Below are positions 40,284 to 49,359 of a stretch of DNA of 64,000 nucleotides, in pieces. Location of the stretch: positions 4,541,482-4,605,481 of the forward strand of contig NZ_KB467824.1 in NCBI RefSeq assembly GCF_000344615.1, in the 5' to 3' direction. This stretch comes from Janthinobacterium sp. CG3. Lineage in GTDB: Bacteria > Pseudomonadota > Gammaproteobacteria > Burkholderiales > Burkholderiaceae_D. Under the pieces are notes generated by a model. It did not search any database, was not told the origin of the DNA, and saw only the letters and a list, made by a program, of their open reading frames with translations. The position numbers were made by a program, and so were the translations under genes. Numbering within the stretch: position 1 is the stretch's first letter; every line of letters starts with the position of its first letter.

Positions 40284-42230
40284 TCAGGGCAGGTTGTGGA
40301 TCCGCACCGCGGCGGCGGCGCCGGGCGCGTCCAAGCCGAACACGCGCAGGTAGAAATACAACTCCGCCTCCAGCGTGCGCACGATGTTCTCGGCCTTGCG
40401 GAAGCCGTGGCCCTCGCCCTCGATCTCGACGTAGGCGACCGGCACGCCGCGCGCCTTGAGCGCCTCGACCATCAACACCGACTGCTGCGGCGGCACCACC
40501 TTGTCGTCCAGGCCCTGGAAGAAAATCATCGGCCGCTTCAGGCGGTCGGTATGGTGGATCGGCGAGCGCTCCAGGTAGAGCGCCTCGGCCCGCGGCGCCG
40601 GCGCGATCAGGTACTCATTGTAATGCGACTCGAACTTGTGCGAATCCTGGTCCAGCCCCTTCAGGTCGGACACGCCGTAATAGCTGGCGCCGGCCTTGAA
40701 CACGTCGTGGAAGGTCAGCGCGCACAGGGTGGTGTAGCCGCCGGCGCTGCCGCCGCGGATGATCAGGCGCTCCGGGTCGACCAGGCCGCGTTCGACCAGA
40801 TAGCGCGCGCCGGCGACGCAGTCGTCGACGTCGACGACGCCCCATTCACCCTGCAGGGCGTCGCGGTAGGCGCGGCCGAAGCCGCTGCTGCCGCCGTAGT
40901 TGACGTCGAGCACGCCGAAGCCGCGGCTGGTCCAGAACTGCGTCGCCAGCTTCAGCGTGTTGCTCGCCATACTGGTCGGGCCGCCGTGGATGATGACGAT
41001 CAGCGGCGGCTTGGTGCCCGGCCCGCCGGCATAGTCGTCGTTGCGCGGCGGGTAGAAGAAGGCGTGCGCCTGGCGCCCGCCGCTGCTTGGATAGACCACG
41101 CTCTCGGGCACCGACAGGTAGGCGCCGGCGGGCGGCTCGGCGATCGAGCGGGCCAGCACCTCCAGTTCGCCGTTGGCGAAGTCGATGCGCGCCAGCTCCA
41201 GCGGAATGGTCGGGCCGCCGCCCAGCAGGGCGACGAAGCCGGGGCCGACGCGCAGCTCGCGGATCTCCTGGTAGGGATTGGCTATCGTTTCCAGCTTGGC
41301 GCCGCCGGCCCGCAGGCGGCCCAGGCGGCTGACGCCGTTCTCGATATACGTGCAGACGATCTCGCCGGCCGAGCGGAAACCGTACATGGCGACGCCGAAG
41401 GTCCAGTGCGGGCAGGCGAACTCGGCCTGCATCGGGCACAGCGCCTCGACGTCGGCGCCGCGCAAGCGGTACAGATTCCACCAGCCGCTGCTGTCGGAGA
41501 CGAAATGCAGCAAGCCGTCGGGCGACCATTCCGGCTGGCACACCGATTCGCGCGCGCCGCCGGCGATCAAGCGCGGCGTCGACAGCGCGCCGTCGGCGCC
41601 GACCTCGGCCAGCCACAACTCGGTGCCCTGCCACGGCATGCGCGGATGGTCCCAGCTCAACCAGGCTAGAAAACCACCGTCCGGCGACAGGCGCGGCGCG
41701 GCGAAGAAATCGTGGCCCTGGGCCAGCACGGTTTCGGCGCCGTCCGCGGCGATCGCGCAAATCGAATTGACTGGATGGGCGTGGCCCTCGGCCGGGTGCA
41801 GCTCGCGCACGCCGATCAAGCGCTGGCGCTGCCGGTCGACGACGAAATCGGCGTGGCGCTGGGTGCCGGCTCGGGTCAGCGCAAGCGGATCGGCGCCGTC
41901 GCGCTGGACATACACGCGGTTATCGGCGAAATGCGAGAAATACACGGTAGCGCCGTCCACCGCGTAGGCGCCGCCGCCGTACTCGTGAACGCGGCTGCGC
42001 ACATTCCACGGCGCCGGCGTCAACTCGTCGACGCTGGCGCAGCGCTGGCGCAGCAGCGTATTGCGGCCGGCCTCGGTGGCGCGGCCGGCCAGCCAGAAAA
42101 TATCGCCGCCGTCGGCCCCGCCCAGTGCCAACTGCGACAACGGCGCCGCGCCGGCGGCCACCAGCGCGGCGCTGATCGGCGAAGGCCACACGCCGAAAGG
42201 GGCGGTAATGCTGGAAGAGGCAGACGTCAT
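40284..42230 (-). CDS. S9-family prolyl oligopeptidase/acylaminoacyl peptidase
   Basis: A 648-residue protein. The N-terminal ~380 residues form a WD-like beta-propeller with repeated blade sequences (for example DGGFLAWLSWDHPRMPWQG). The C-terminal ~260 residues are an alpha/beta hydrolase with catalytic serine in IRGGSAGGYTTL, aspartate in FFQGLDDKVVPP and histidine in GEGHGFRKAEN. It has no clear signal peptide, so it is probably cytoplasmic. I chose the start at 42230 (MTSASSSITAPFG). It is divergent from hemE. Confidence 0.88.
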   Translation of the reverse strand: MTSASSSITAPFGVWPSPISAALVAAGAAPLSQLALGGADGGDIFWLAGRATEAGRNTLLRQRCASVDELTPAPWNVRSRVHEYGGGAYAVDGATVYFSHFADNRVYVQRDGADPLALTRAGTQRHADFVVDRQRQRLIGVRELHPAEGHAHPVNSICAIAADGAETVLAQGHDFFAAPRLSPDGGFLAWLSWDHPRMPWQGTELWLAEVGADGALSTPRLIAGGARESVCQPEWSPDGLLHFVSDSSGWWNLYRLRGADVEALCPMQAEFACPHWTFGVAMYGFRSAGEIVCTYIENGVSRLGRLRAGGAKLETIANPYQEIRELRVGPGFVALLGGGPTIPLELARIDFANGELEVLARSIAEPPAGAYLSVPESVVYPSSGGRQAHAFFYPPRNDDYAGGPGTKPPLIVIIHGGPTSMASNTLKLATQFWTSRGFGVLDVNYGGSSGFGRAYRDALQGEWGVVDVDDCVAGARYLVERGLVDPERLIIRGGSAGGYTTLCALTFHDVFKAGASYYGVSDLKGLDQDSHKFESHYNEYLIAPAPRAEALYLERSPIHHTDRLKRPMIFFQGLDDKVVPPQQSVLMVEALKARGVPVAYVEIEGEGHGFRKAENIVRTLEAELYFYLRVFGLDAPGAAAAVRIHNLP

Positions 42231-42556
42231 ACGAACTCCCGAAAAAGGAAAAAACAGCGTGGCGCGCGAAGGCGGCGGGGCGTTAATCATAATGAAAGCG
42301 TGGCGAATCATCCAGACAAACTTATAAGCAACTCCCGGGCGGCACGCAACAACCCCGGGGTCGGGTCTCGATTTAACGTTTTTGTTCGCGCTCGGCAAGG
42401 TTCTTGTGTTCGATGGGCAAGTAAGCCGCCATGTTGAGACCTGCCCCCCAGGGTTGTTGTGTTGGCGCGGCTGTTGGGCGTAGGCATTTCGGATGATGAA
42501 TCCGCGGCGATTGGGTGCGATAATAGCGTCTTTCTCCAAGCTATTGATCGCCTTCC
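42231..42556. promoter_or_regulatory. Divergent promoter region between the S9 peptidase gene and hemE
   Basis: A 326-base region. TGCGATAAT at 42516-42524 is an extended -10 box facing hemE, about 35 bases before its ATG. Most of the rest is taken by the inverted-repeat element at 42347-42459. Confidence 0.45.
42347..42459. repeat. MITE-like element with 24-base inverted ends
   Basis: The left end (42347-42369, beginning CAACAACCCCGGGGTC) and the right end (42436-42459, ending CCAGGGTTGTTG) are inverted repeats matching at about 20 of 24 positions around an 66-base centre. Read on the minus strand, the centre contains a 19-codon frame (MAAYLPIEHKNLAEREQKR, starting at 42432). The size and ends fit a miniature transposable element or a large mRNA hairpin. 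No target duplication is obvious. Confidence 0.5.
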
Positions 42557-43639
42557 ATGCCACAATTCGCTCCGCTTCAGAATGATACTTTCTTGCGCGC
42601 TTTGCTGCGCCAGCCTACCGAATACACGCCCGTGTGGTTGATGCGGCAAGCCGGGCGCTATTTGCCGGAATACCGCGCCACGCGCGAGCGCGCCGGCTCT
42701 TTCCTGGGCCTGGCGAAGAATCCCGATTACGCCACCGAGGTGACGCTGCAGCCGCTCGACCGTTTTCCGCTCGACGCGGCGATTCTGTTCTCGGACATTT
42801 TGACGGTGCCGGACGCGATGGGCCTGGGCCTGTATTTCGTCGATGGCGAGGGGCCGAAGTTCGAGCGTCCGCTGCGCACCGAGCAGGACGTGATGGCCTT
42901 GCGCGCCCCCGATCTGGGCTCGCTTGATTATGTGTTCAACGCGGTCACGCAGATTCGCAGCGAGCTCAACGGGCGGGTGCCGCTGATCGGTTTTTCCGGC
43001 AGCCCGTGGACGCTGGCTTGCTATATGGTGGAGGGCGGCGGTTCGAAGGAGTTCCACACCATTAAGAAGATGCTGTACAACCGGCCCGATTTGATGCACC
43101 ACATTTTGCAGACCAACGCGACCGCGGTGGCGCAGTATTTGAACGCCCAGATCGACGCCGGCGCCCAGGCCGTGATGATTTTCGACTCCTGGGGCGGCGC
43201 GCTGGCCGATGGCGCCTACCAAGAGTTCTCGCTCAGCTATATGCAGCAGGTGATGGCCCAGTTGAAGCGCGACAAGGACGGCGTGAAAATCCCCGCCATC
43301 GTCTTCACCAAGGGCGGCGGCCAGTGGATCGAGCAGATCGCCGATATCGGCGCCGACGCGGTCGGCCTGGACTGGACCGTCAACCTGGCGCGCGCGCGCG
43401 CCCTGGTCGGCCACAAGGTTGGCTTGCAGGGGAATCTGGACCCGGCCATCCTGTTCGCCAGCCCGGATCAGATTCGCGCCGAGGTGGCGAAGGTGTTGAC
43501 CGCCTTCGGCGCGCCGGCGCAGGGCAACGGCCACGTGTTCAACCTGGGCCACGGCATTTCCCAGTTCACGCCGCCGGAGTCGGTCGCGGCGATGGTCGAA
43601 GCGGTGCACAGCCAGAGCCGGGCCATGCGCGCCGCCTGA
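42557..43639 (+). CDS. hemE: Uroporphyrinogen decarboxylase HemE
   Basis: A 360-residue enzyme of haem biosynthesis that removes four carboxyl groups from uroporphyrinogen III. The signatures [16 protein letters not shown] (substrate-binding arginine) and [19 protein letters not shown] are seen, with the active-site aspartate in [12 protein letters not shown]. The length is normal. It is followed by a strong terminator and the DnaA-box-rich segment. Confidence 0.97.
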   Translation: MPQFAPLQNDTFLRALLRQPTEYTPVWLMRQAGRYLPEYRATRERAGSFLGLAKNPDYATEVTLQPLDRFPLDAAILFSDILTVPDAMGLGLYFVDGEGPKFERPLRTEQDVMALRAPDLGSLDYVFNAVTQIRSELNGRVPLIGFSGSPWTLACYMVEGGGSKEFHTIKKMLYNRPDLMHHILQTNATAVAQYLNAQIDAGAQAVMIFDSWGGALADGAYQEFSLSYMQQVMAQLKRDKDGVKIPAIVFTKGGGQWIEQIADIGADAVGLDWTVNLARARALVGHKVGLQGNLDPAILFASPDQIRAEVAKVLTAFGAPAQGNGHVFNLGHGISQFTPPESVAAMVEAVHSQSRAMRAA

Positions 43640-43673
43640 TGTCGCCGGACGGCGCCGCCCGGCGCCGGAAAAA

Positions 43674-43706
43674 GGGCACGTTTCGCTGTGAAACGTGCCC
43701 TTTTTT
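43674..43706 (+). terminator. Rho-independent terminator of hemE
   Basis: GGGCACGTTTC (43674-43684) pairs perfectly with GAAACGTGCCC (43690-43700) around a five-base loop and is followed by six T residues at 43701-43706. AAA before the stem would also allow some termination from the other strand. Confidence 0.93.
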
Positions 43707-43734
43707 CCTTCCGCGGCGATACAGAAAAACCGAC

Positions 43735-44332
43735 TTATGCACAATTTTTTTTACTGCGGAAATAACAGGCAGCCCAAATCACCCGCCCGGCGCGTAGCGC
43801 CAAGTCGTTGATTTGTAAGCGTTTAATTTACCCGTCTTGGCTTCTTATTTTGGTATTCGGCAAGGTTGTTCCCCATGCCGGGGAGATAACAACTTCATTG
43901 TCCACAAAGTTATCAACAGATTCTGTGGATAAAAATGAAAAGTACTTTGTTTACCGCGACTTAGCTGAAAAGCGCAGGTTCGACGCGAGCTTGCGGCGCT
44001 AAAGTATATTTTTGTGGCAATTTTGCCGTCGTGCCCGCTGATTTGCGCGAGCGCAAGCTTTCTGTGGATAACAGGGGGCCGCGCATACGCCGGTCCGGCG
44101 TTGCCGGGCGTCATTATCGATGCGATTCCGGTATGAAAATGGCCGCTAATACCTCACTTATGCACAGAGAGCAAGAAAAATCACGACATTGCTTGTCTCC
44201 TACGAGGTGATTTGTAAGTAGTTGATTTTATTCGCTTATTTTTCGTCAATTCGGGCCCGCGGCGTCTCTAGCTGAGTTATCAAACGATGGTTTCCTTGCG
44301 TCAATTTCGCTTTGTCCACAAAGTTATCCACA
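43735..44332. other. DnaA-box-like array between hemE and priA, candidate replication origin or DnaA-titration site
   Basis: Five exact matches to TTATNCACA, on one strand or the other, and one near match lie within 600 bases: TTATGCACA 43735-43743 and 44158-44166, TTATCCACA 44324-44332, its complement TGTGGATAA 43924-43932 and 44063-44071, and TTATCAACA 43910-43918. The order ACTTATGCACA, GATTTGTAAG (43810, 44209), TTGTCCACAAAGTTATC (43898, 44312) occurs twice about 400-420 bases apart, as if the unit was duplicated. The whole 43707-44620 gap lacks a convincing gene and is AT-richer than its neighbours. DnaA recognises TTATNCACA in other bacteria. An origin next to hemE is known in Caulobacter. 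Origin function here is an inference. Confidence 0.6.
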
Positions 44333-44620
44333 GGCGCCAACGCTGCCGGGCGGCGCCGCGGCGCGTCCGTCGGGCCGGCGGCGGCGGTGCCCGCGCCGGC
44401 GTGGCGGGGTTGACGCGGAACAGGAAAACCTTCATTTCCTTGCTGCTACAATCGCGGCGCCGCCGGCCGCCAGAGCCGGGTGTTCGCGGGTGTTTTAGCA
44501 GCAGTCGCAGTATGATGGCTGCGCTGGTCCAGCCCGCCCGCGCGGCGGATAAGCTGCATGGATAATTCAAGCAGCCCCGGCGCGCGCTTTGCCGCGCCCT
44601 TTTTCAGATTGGTAGCATAG
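44333..44620. promoter_or_regulatory. priA upstream region
   Basis: A 288-base GC-rich stretch between the DnaA-box array and the priA ATG. I saw no convincing gene and no strong promoter box. Confidence 0.3.
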
Positions 44621-46642
44621 ATGGCGCAGTGCATTCTTAAAATCGCGCTCGACACCCCGCTAAACGCTTGTTTCGACTATCGCTGGCCGTGCGAGGCGGA
44701 CGCGTGGCCGCAGGTGGGGCAACTGGCGCTGGTGCCGTTCGGCCGGCGCGAGGTGATGGGTCTGATCGTCGGGGTGTCCGGCGCCACCGAGGTGCCGGAG
44801 GCGAAGCTGAAGGACGCGCTGGCGGTGCGCTCGCAGTTGTCGCCGCTGTCGCCGCAATGGCTGGCGCTGGCCGGCTTTGCCGCCGATTATTATCAGCGCC
44901 CCTTGGGCGAGGTGGCGTTGCCGGGCCTGCCGAAGAATTTGCGCGTCTTGACCACCGTCGCGCTCGACCGCGCCATCAAGAAGCTGGCCAAGGACACCAG
45001 CGAGCACGACGGCACGCCGCTCGACATGCCGCGCTTGAACGGGGCGCAGCAGTTGGCGGCCGACGCCATCGGCGGCGCCAGCGGTTTCCAGCCGACCTTG
45101 CTGTACGGCGTCACCGGCAGCGGCAAGACCGAGGTGTATCTGCAAGCCTGCGCCCAGGTGCTGGCGCGCGAGGCCGACGCGCAGATCCTGATTCTGGTGC
45201 CGGAAATCAATTTGACGCCCCAGCTGGAGGGCAATATCCGCGCCCGCTTCCCCGGCGTGATGCTGGCGACCTTGCACAGCAGCCTGTCGGAGGGCGAACG
45301 CATGCTGCACTGGTTGGCCGCGCACCAGGGCAAGGCCCGCATCGTCCTCGGCACGCGCTTGGCGATCCTGGCGTCGCTGCCGAACCTGAAGCTGATCGTT
45401 ATCGACGAGGAACACGACCCGTCCTACAAACAGCAGGAGGGCTTGCGCTACTCGGCGCGCGACCTGGCCGTGTGGCGCGCCTGGCAACTCGGCATTCCAA
45501 TCGTGCTGGGCTCGGCCACGCCGTCGCTGGAAAGCTGGCACCACGCCCAGTCGGGCCGCTACCGCAAGCTGGAGCTGCGCGAGCGCGCCGTCAAGAACGC
45601 GGTGTTGCCGCGGGTTAAATTGCTCGACATGGAGCGCGACCGCCCCAAGGACGGCCTGACCTCGCACCTGGTGGCGGCGTTGAAGCTGCGCATGGAGCGC
45701 GGCGAGCAGTCCTTGCTGTTCCTCAACCGGCGCGGTTATTCGCCGGTGATTTGCTGCGAATCGTGCGGCTGGATCAGCAATTGCACGCGCTGCACCTCGT
45801 TCATGGTGTTGCACAAGCCGGAGCACCGCCTGCGCTGCCACCATTGCAGCCTGGAGCTGCGCATTCCGCGCCATTGCCCCACCTGCGGCAACGTCGACCT
45901 GCAGCCGCTGGGGCGCGGCACCCAGCGCGTCGAGGAGGGCTTGCAGTTGCTGTTCCCCGAGGCGCGCATCCTGCGCATCGACGCCGACTCGACGCGCAAG
46001 AAGGGCAGCGCGCAGGAAGCCTTCGATACGGTGCACCGGGGCGAGGTCGACATTCTGATCGGCACGCAGATGGTGGCCAAGGGGCATGACTTTAAGAAGC
46101 TGACGCTGGTCGGCATCTTGAACCCGGACACGGCGCTGTTTTCGCAGGACTACCGCGCCAGCGAGCGGCTGTTCGCGCAATTGATGCAGGTGGCGGGCCG
46201 GGCCGGGCGCGCCGCGCAGACTGAGGGCGGCAGCGTGAGCGAGGTGCTGATCCAGACCCGCTACGCGCGCCATCCGCTGTACGACGCCGTGGTCAACCAC
46301 GACTACGACCATTTCGCCACGTCGCTGCTGGAGGAGCGCGCCCAGGCGGCGCTGCCGCCTTATCTGTTCCAGGCGCTGCTGCGGGCCGAGGCGCCCGAGC
46401 TGGACACCGCGATCGCGTTTTTGAAGCTGGCGCAGGGCTGCGTCGCGCACCCGGCCATTACGATCAACGATCCGATACCGATGAGCATGACGCGGGTCTA
46501 CAACGTCGACCGCGCGCAGTTGCTGGTGGAGTCCGCCTCGCGGCCGGCGTTGCAAGCGTTCCTGAAAGAATGGCTGGCGGCGCTGCGCGACATGAAAAGC
46601 CGCGTCAAGTGGTCGCTGGAAGTGGACCCCCTCGATATTTAA
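44621..46642 (+). CDS. priA: Primosomal replication-restart helicase PriA
   Basis: A 673-residue 3'-5' helicase. An N-terminal 3'-fork-binding domain (ALDTPLNACFDYRWP) is followed by Walker A GVTGSGKTE, motif II VIDEEHDPSYKQ, GSATPSLES, and the zinc-binding cysteine cluster (CCESCGWISNCTRC, RCHHCSLELRIPRHCPTCG). Late motifs such as GTQMVAKGHDF and QVAGRAGR are present. PriA reloads the replisome at stalled forks. It lies directly downstream of the DnaA-box array. Confidence 0.97.
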   Translation: MAQCILKIALDTPLNACFDYRWPCEADAWPQVGQLALVPFGRREVMGLIVGVSGATEVPEAKLKDALAVRSQLSPLSPQWLALAGFAADYYQRPLGEVALPGLPKNLRVLTTVALDRAIKKLAKDTSEHDGTPLDMPRLNGAQQLAADAIGGASGFQPTLLYGVTGSGKTEVYLQACAQVLAREADAQILILVPEINLTPQLEGNIRARFPGVMLATLHSSLSEGERMLHWLAAHQGKARIVLGTRLAILASLPNLKLIVIDEEHDPSYKQQEGLRYSARDLAVWRAWQLGIPIVLGSATPSLESWHHAQSGRYRKLELRERAVKNAVLPRVKLLDMERDRPKDGLTSHLVAALKLRMERGEQSLLFLNRRGYSPVICCESCGWISNCTRCTSFMVLHKPEHRLRCHHCSLELRIPRHCPTCGNVDLQPLGRGTQRVEEGLQLLFPEARILRIDADSTRKKGSAQEAFDTVHRGEVDILIGTQMVAKGHDFKKLTLVGILNPDTALFSQDYRASERLFAQLMQVAGRAGRAAQTEGGSVSEVLIQTRYARHPLYDAVVNHDYDHFATSLLEERAQAALPPYLFQALLRAEAPELDTAIAFLKLAQGCVAHPAITINDPIPMSMTRVYNVDRAQLLVESASRPALQAFLKEWLAALRDMKSRVKWSLEVDPLDI

Positions 46643-46656
46643 GTTAGCGCGATGTC

Positions 46657-46699
46657 GTAGGTCGGGTGAGCCGGGACGGCGTAACCCGACAACGTTGGC
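46657..46699. repeat. REP-like repeat after priA
   Basis: GTAGGTCGGGTGAGCC ... GTAACCCGACAACGTTGGC, nearly identical to 33323-33366. It sits between the convergent ends of priA and the LysR gene. Confidence 0.6.
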
Positions 46700-46721
46700 G
46701 ACAGGCTAACTGAACGTCACT

Positions 46722-47621
46722 TTACCCCGGCTGTACCAGGTAGCGCCGCGCGCTGCCGATGATTTGTTCCGACAGTAATTTGGTGAACGGCGCGTCCAGC
46801 GTCCACGCGTGCCAGCTCAGCGGCACGTCCAGCGTGCGCCCCGGTCGCAAATCCACCAGGCGCTCGCTGGCCAGCGCGGCGTTGGCCTGCTTCTGCGGTA
46901 TCAAGCCGTAGGCCATGCTGCCGAGGATGCAGTCGCTCAGCGCCGCCGACACCGGCACGGTGTGGTGCGGAAACTGGCCGCGCATGTCGAGTTCCTGATG
47001 CAGGAAGCGCGCCAGCAGACGGCGGTCGCTGACGGCGGCCGGCGCCAGTTGCGCCGCCTCGGCCGAAAAGCCGTCGCCGAACCAGTGTCCGGCAAACATC
47101 GGCGTGGCCACGCAGACGTAGCGCATCAGGCCCAGCGCGGTCACGCTGGTGCCGGCGGCGTTGTCGGCCGACACTTCGGGCGCGCCCGCGATGCAACCGA
47201 ACACGCTGCCTTCGCGCACCAGCCGCAGCGCGCTGTCGCTGTCGGCCAGGCGCACGTCGAGCTGGCAGCGCGGCGGCGACAGCAGCGCCGGCAGGCTGTC
47301 CTGGAACCACGTCGCCAGGCTGTCGGCGTCGAGCGCTAGGGTGATTTCCGGCATGCTGACGCTGTTGCCCAGGTCGATGTCGAGCGCCGCCTCCATCAAT
47401 TTCACGTTGCGGTGGTGCACGATCAGGCGCTGGCCCAGTCCGGTCGGTACGGCCGGCTGGCCGCGTACGATCAACAGCCGCCCGCTGGCGTCTTCCAGCG
47501 CCTTGATGCGCTGCGATACCGCCGACTGCGTGATGCCCAGGGCCAACGCGGCCTTCTCGAAACTGCCGTGGCCGGCGACCGCTTCCAATACGGCGAGCGC
47601 CCGATAATCTAACTGTGGCAT
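46722..47621 (-). CDS. argP: ArgP/IciA-type LysR regulator
   Basis: A 299-residue LysR-type regulator. The N-terminal winged helix (LAVLEAVAGHGSFEKAALALGITQSAVSQRIKALE) has the exact character of ArgP, including LDYRALAVLEAV at the start. The effector-binding domain follows. ArgP senses lysine/arginine and activates exporter and biosynthesis genes; it was once described as IciA, an inhibitor of origin opening. No LysE/ArgO exporter is adjacent. A perfect palindrome covers its start codon, suggesting autoregulation. It is divergent from the oxidoreductase gene. Confidence 0.85.
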   Translation of the reverse strand: MPQLDYRALAVLEAVAGHGSFEKAALALGITQSAVSQRIKALEDASGRLLIVRGQPAVPTGLGQRLIVHHRNVKLMEAALDIDLGNSVSMPEITLALDADSLATWFQDSLPALLSPPRCQLDVRLADSDSALRLVREGSVFGCIAGAPEVSADNAAGTSVTALGLMRYVCVATPMFAGHWFGDGFSAEAAQLAPAAVSDRRLLARFLHQELDMRGQFPHHTVPVSAALSDCILGSMAYGLIPQKQANAALASERLVDLRPGRTLDVPLSWHAWTLDAPFTKLLSEQIIGSARRYLVQPG

Positions 47622-47634
47622 AAGCTGCGCTTAT
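47620..47634. promoter_or_regulatory. Palindrome over the argP start, candidate LysR site
   Basis: ATAAGC and GCTTAT are perfect inverted arms around TGC, giving a 15-base site of the T-N11-A type favoured by LysR regulators. It overlaps the start codon (47619-47621) of the ArgP-like gene in the divergent region, so it is well placed for autoregulation. Confidence 0.5.
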
Positions 47635-47760
47635 AAAATTTATTAATGATTAGCCATGCTAATACATCGTTGCCGGGAAGTAAAACGTAATGTAACGCAA
47701 AAGAGTAATATTCATCGGGGGAAACCGGCGCTACGACGCGGCTTGACACAAGGAAATGCA

Positions 47761-49200
47761 ATGAAGACCATACAAGTGGATGTCGCCGTGATAGGCGGCG
47801 GAACGGCTGGCATGACGGCGTACCGGGCCGCGCGCGCCCACGGCAAACGCGTCGTCATGATCGAGGGCGGCCCTTACGGCACCACCTGCGCGCGGGTCGG
47901 CTGCATGCCCAGCAAGTTGCTGATCGCCGCGGCCGAGGCGGCCCACGCCGTGGCCGCCGCGCCGGCCTTCGGCGTCCATGCCGGCCCGGCGCGGATCGAC
48001 GGCGCGGCGGTGATGGCGCGCGTGCGCAGCGAACGCGACCGCTTTGTCGGCTTCGTGCTGGAGAGCATAGACGGCATTCCGGCCGAGGATAAAATTGGCG
48101 GCTACGCCCGCTTCCTGGACGCGCGCCGCCTGCAGGTGGACCAGCATACCGTGGTCGAGGCCGGCAGCGTGGTGATCGCCACCGGTTCCACCGCGAGCGT
48201 GCCGCCGGAATGGGAAAAGGCCGGCGATAGGGTGATTATCAGCGACGATGTGTTTGACTGGACCGATTTGCCGGCATCGGTGGCGGTGGTCGGCAGCGGC
48301 GTCATCGGCTTGGAGCTGGGCCAGGCGCTGCACCGTCTCGGCGTGCGCGTAACGCTGTTCGCGCGCGGTTCCAGCGTGGCCCAGTTGAGCGATCCGCTGG
48401 TGCTGCAAACGGCCGCGCGCACCCTGTCGGAGGAGCTCGACCTGCGCTTTCAAACCCGCGTCACCGGCGTCGCCGCCGATGGCGCGGCGGCGCTGGTAAG
48501 CAGCGTCGACAGCGCCGGCAAGCAGCGCAGCGAGCGTTTCGACTATGTGCTGGCGGCAATCGGCCGCAGCCCGAACGTCGGCCGGCTCGGCCTGGAATTG
48601 ACCGGGCTGGCGCTCGACGAACGCGGCGTGCCGCTGTATGACGGCGGCACCATGCAATGCGGCGACAGCGCCATTTTCATCGCCGGCGACGCCGACGACG
48701 AGCTGCCGATCTTGCCGGAGGCGGCCGACCAGGGCCGTATCGCCGGCGACAACGCCGCCCGCTACCCGCAAGTGCGGCCCGGCCTGCGCCGCACGCCGCT
48801 GACGGTGGCCTTCTGCGAACCGCAGATCGCCAGCGTCGGCGCGCGCCACAGGGACTTGTGCGACAGCCACGCCGGCAAATTCGCGGTTGGCGCTGTGTCG
48901 TTCGAGAACCAGGGCCGCAGCCGCGTCATGTTGCAAAACCGCGGCATGCTGCGGGTCTACGGCGAATTCGGCAGCGGCCGCTTCCTCGGCGCCGAGATGG
49001 TCGGTCCGCGCGCCGAGCACATCGGCCATTTGCTGGCCTGGGCTTGCCAGGCCGGGCTGACCGTGGCGGCCATGCTCGACATGCCGTTTTACCATCCGGT
49101 GGTGGAGGAGGGCGTGCGCACCGCGCTGCGCGAGCTGGCCAGCCATTTGTCCAAGGATGGCGCCGAGCAATTGTGTCAGGATTGCACGCCCGGCGCGTAA
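47761..49200 (+). CDS. Dihydrolipoyl dehydrogenase-like flavin disulfide oxidoreductase
   Basis: A 479-residue FAD/NAD protein. The N-terminal GGGTAGMTAYRAAR dinucleotide fold and redox-active disulfide CARVGCMPSK (near 45-54) are followed by the NAD fold VVGSGVIGLELGQALHRLG, FIAGDADDELPIL and the C-terminal dimerisation domain with HPVVEEG carrying the partner histidine. The family includes dihydrolipoyl dehydrogenase, mercuric reductase and glutathione reductase. No 2-oxoacid dehydrogenase genes are nearby, so a stand-alone role is likely. The ATG at 47761 is preceded by AAGGAAA. Confidence 0.85.
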   Translation: MKTIQVDVAVIGGGTAGMTAYRAARAHGKRVVMIEGGPYGTTCARVGCMPSKLLIAAAEAAHAVAAAPAFGVHAGPARIDGAAVMARVRSERDRFVGFVLESIDGIPAEDKIGGYARFLDARRLQVDQHTVVEAGSVVIATGSTASVPPEWEKAGDRVIISDDVFDWTDLPASVAVVGSGVIGLELGQALHRLGVRVTLFARGSSVAQLSDPLVLQTAARTLSEELDLRFQTRVTGVAADGAAALVSSVDSAGKQRSERFDYVLAAIGRSPNVGRLGLELTGLALDERGVPLYDGGTMQCGDSAIFIAGDADDELPILPEAADQGRIAGDNAARYPQVRPGLRRTPLTVAFCEPQIASVGARHRDLCDSHAGKFAVGAVSFENQGRSRVMLQNRGMLRVYGEFGSGRFLGAEMVGPRAEHIGHLLAWACQAGLTVAAMLDMPFYHPVVEEGVRTALRELASHLSKDGAEQLCQDCTPGA

Positions 49201-49359
49201 AACACACGGGCGGGTAGACGCCGGCCCCGCTTTCGACGATCATCTGGAGACGACACAATATTGATTGTGGGTAAGTATCATTAAACATTGCACACCTTGC
49301 CCCGCGGCGTATCTTAAAAATAAGCGCAGCCACGAGCGCAGGCGGGGCCGGGACCAGAG

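Noticed and set aside
39438..41669. Plus-strand frame of 743 codons
   Set aside because: It runs antisense across the helicase and S9 peptidase genes and has no recognisable motif.
43808..44002. Frame of 64 codons inside the DnaA-box array
   Set aside because: It lies in the non-coding AT-richer segment, covers several DnaA-like boxes and has no family resemblance.
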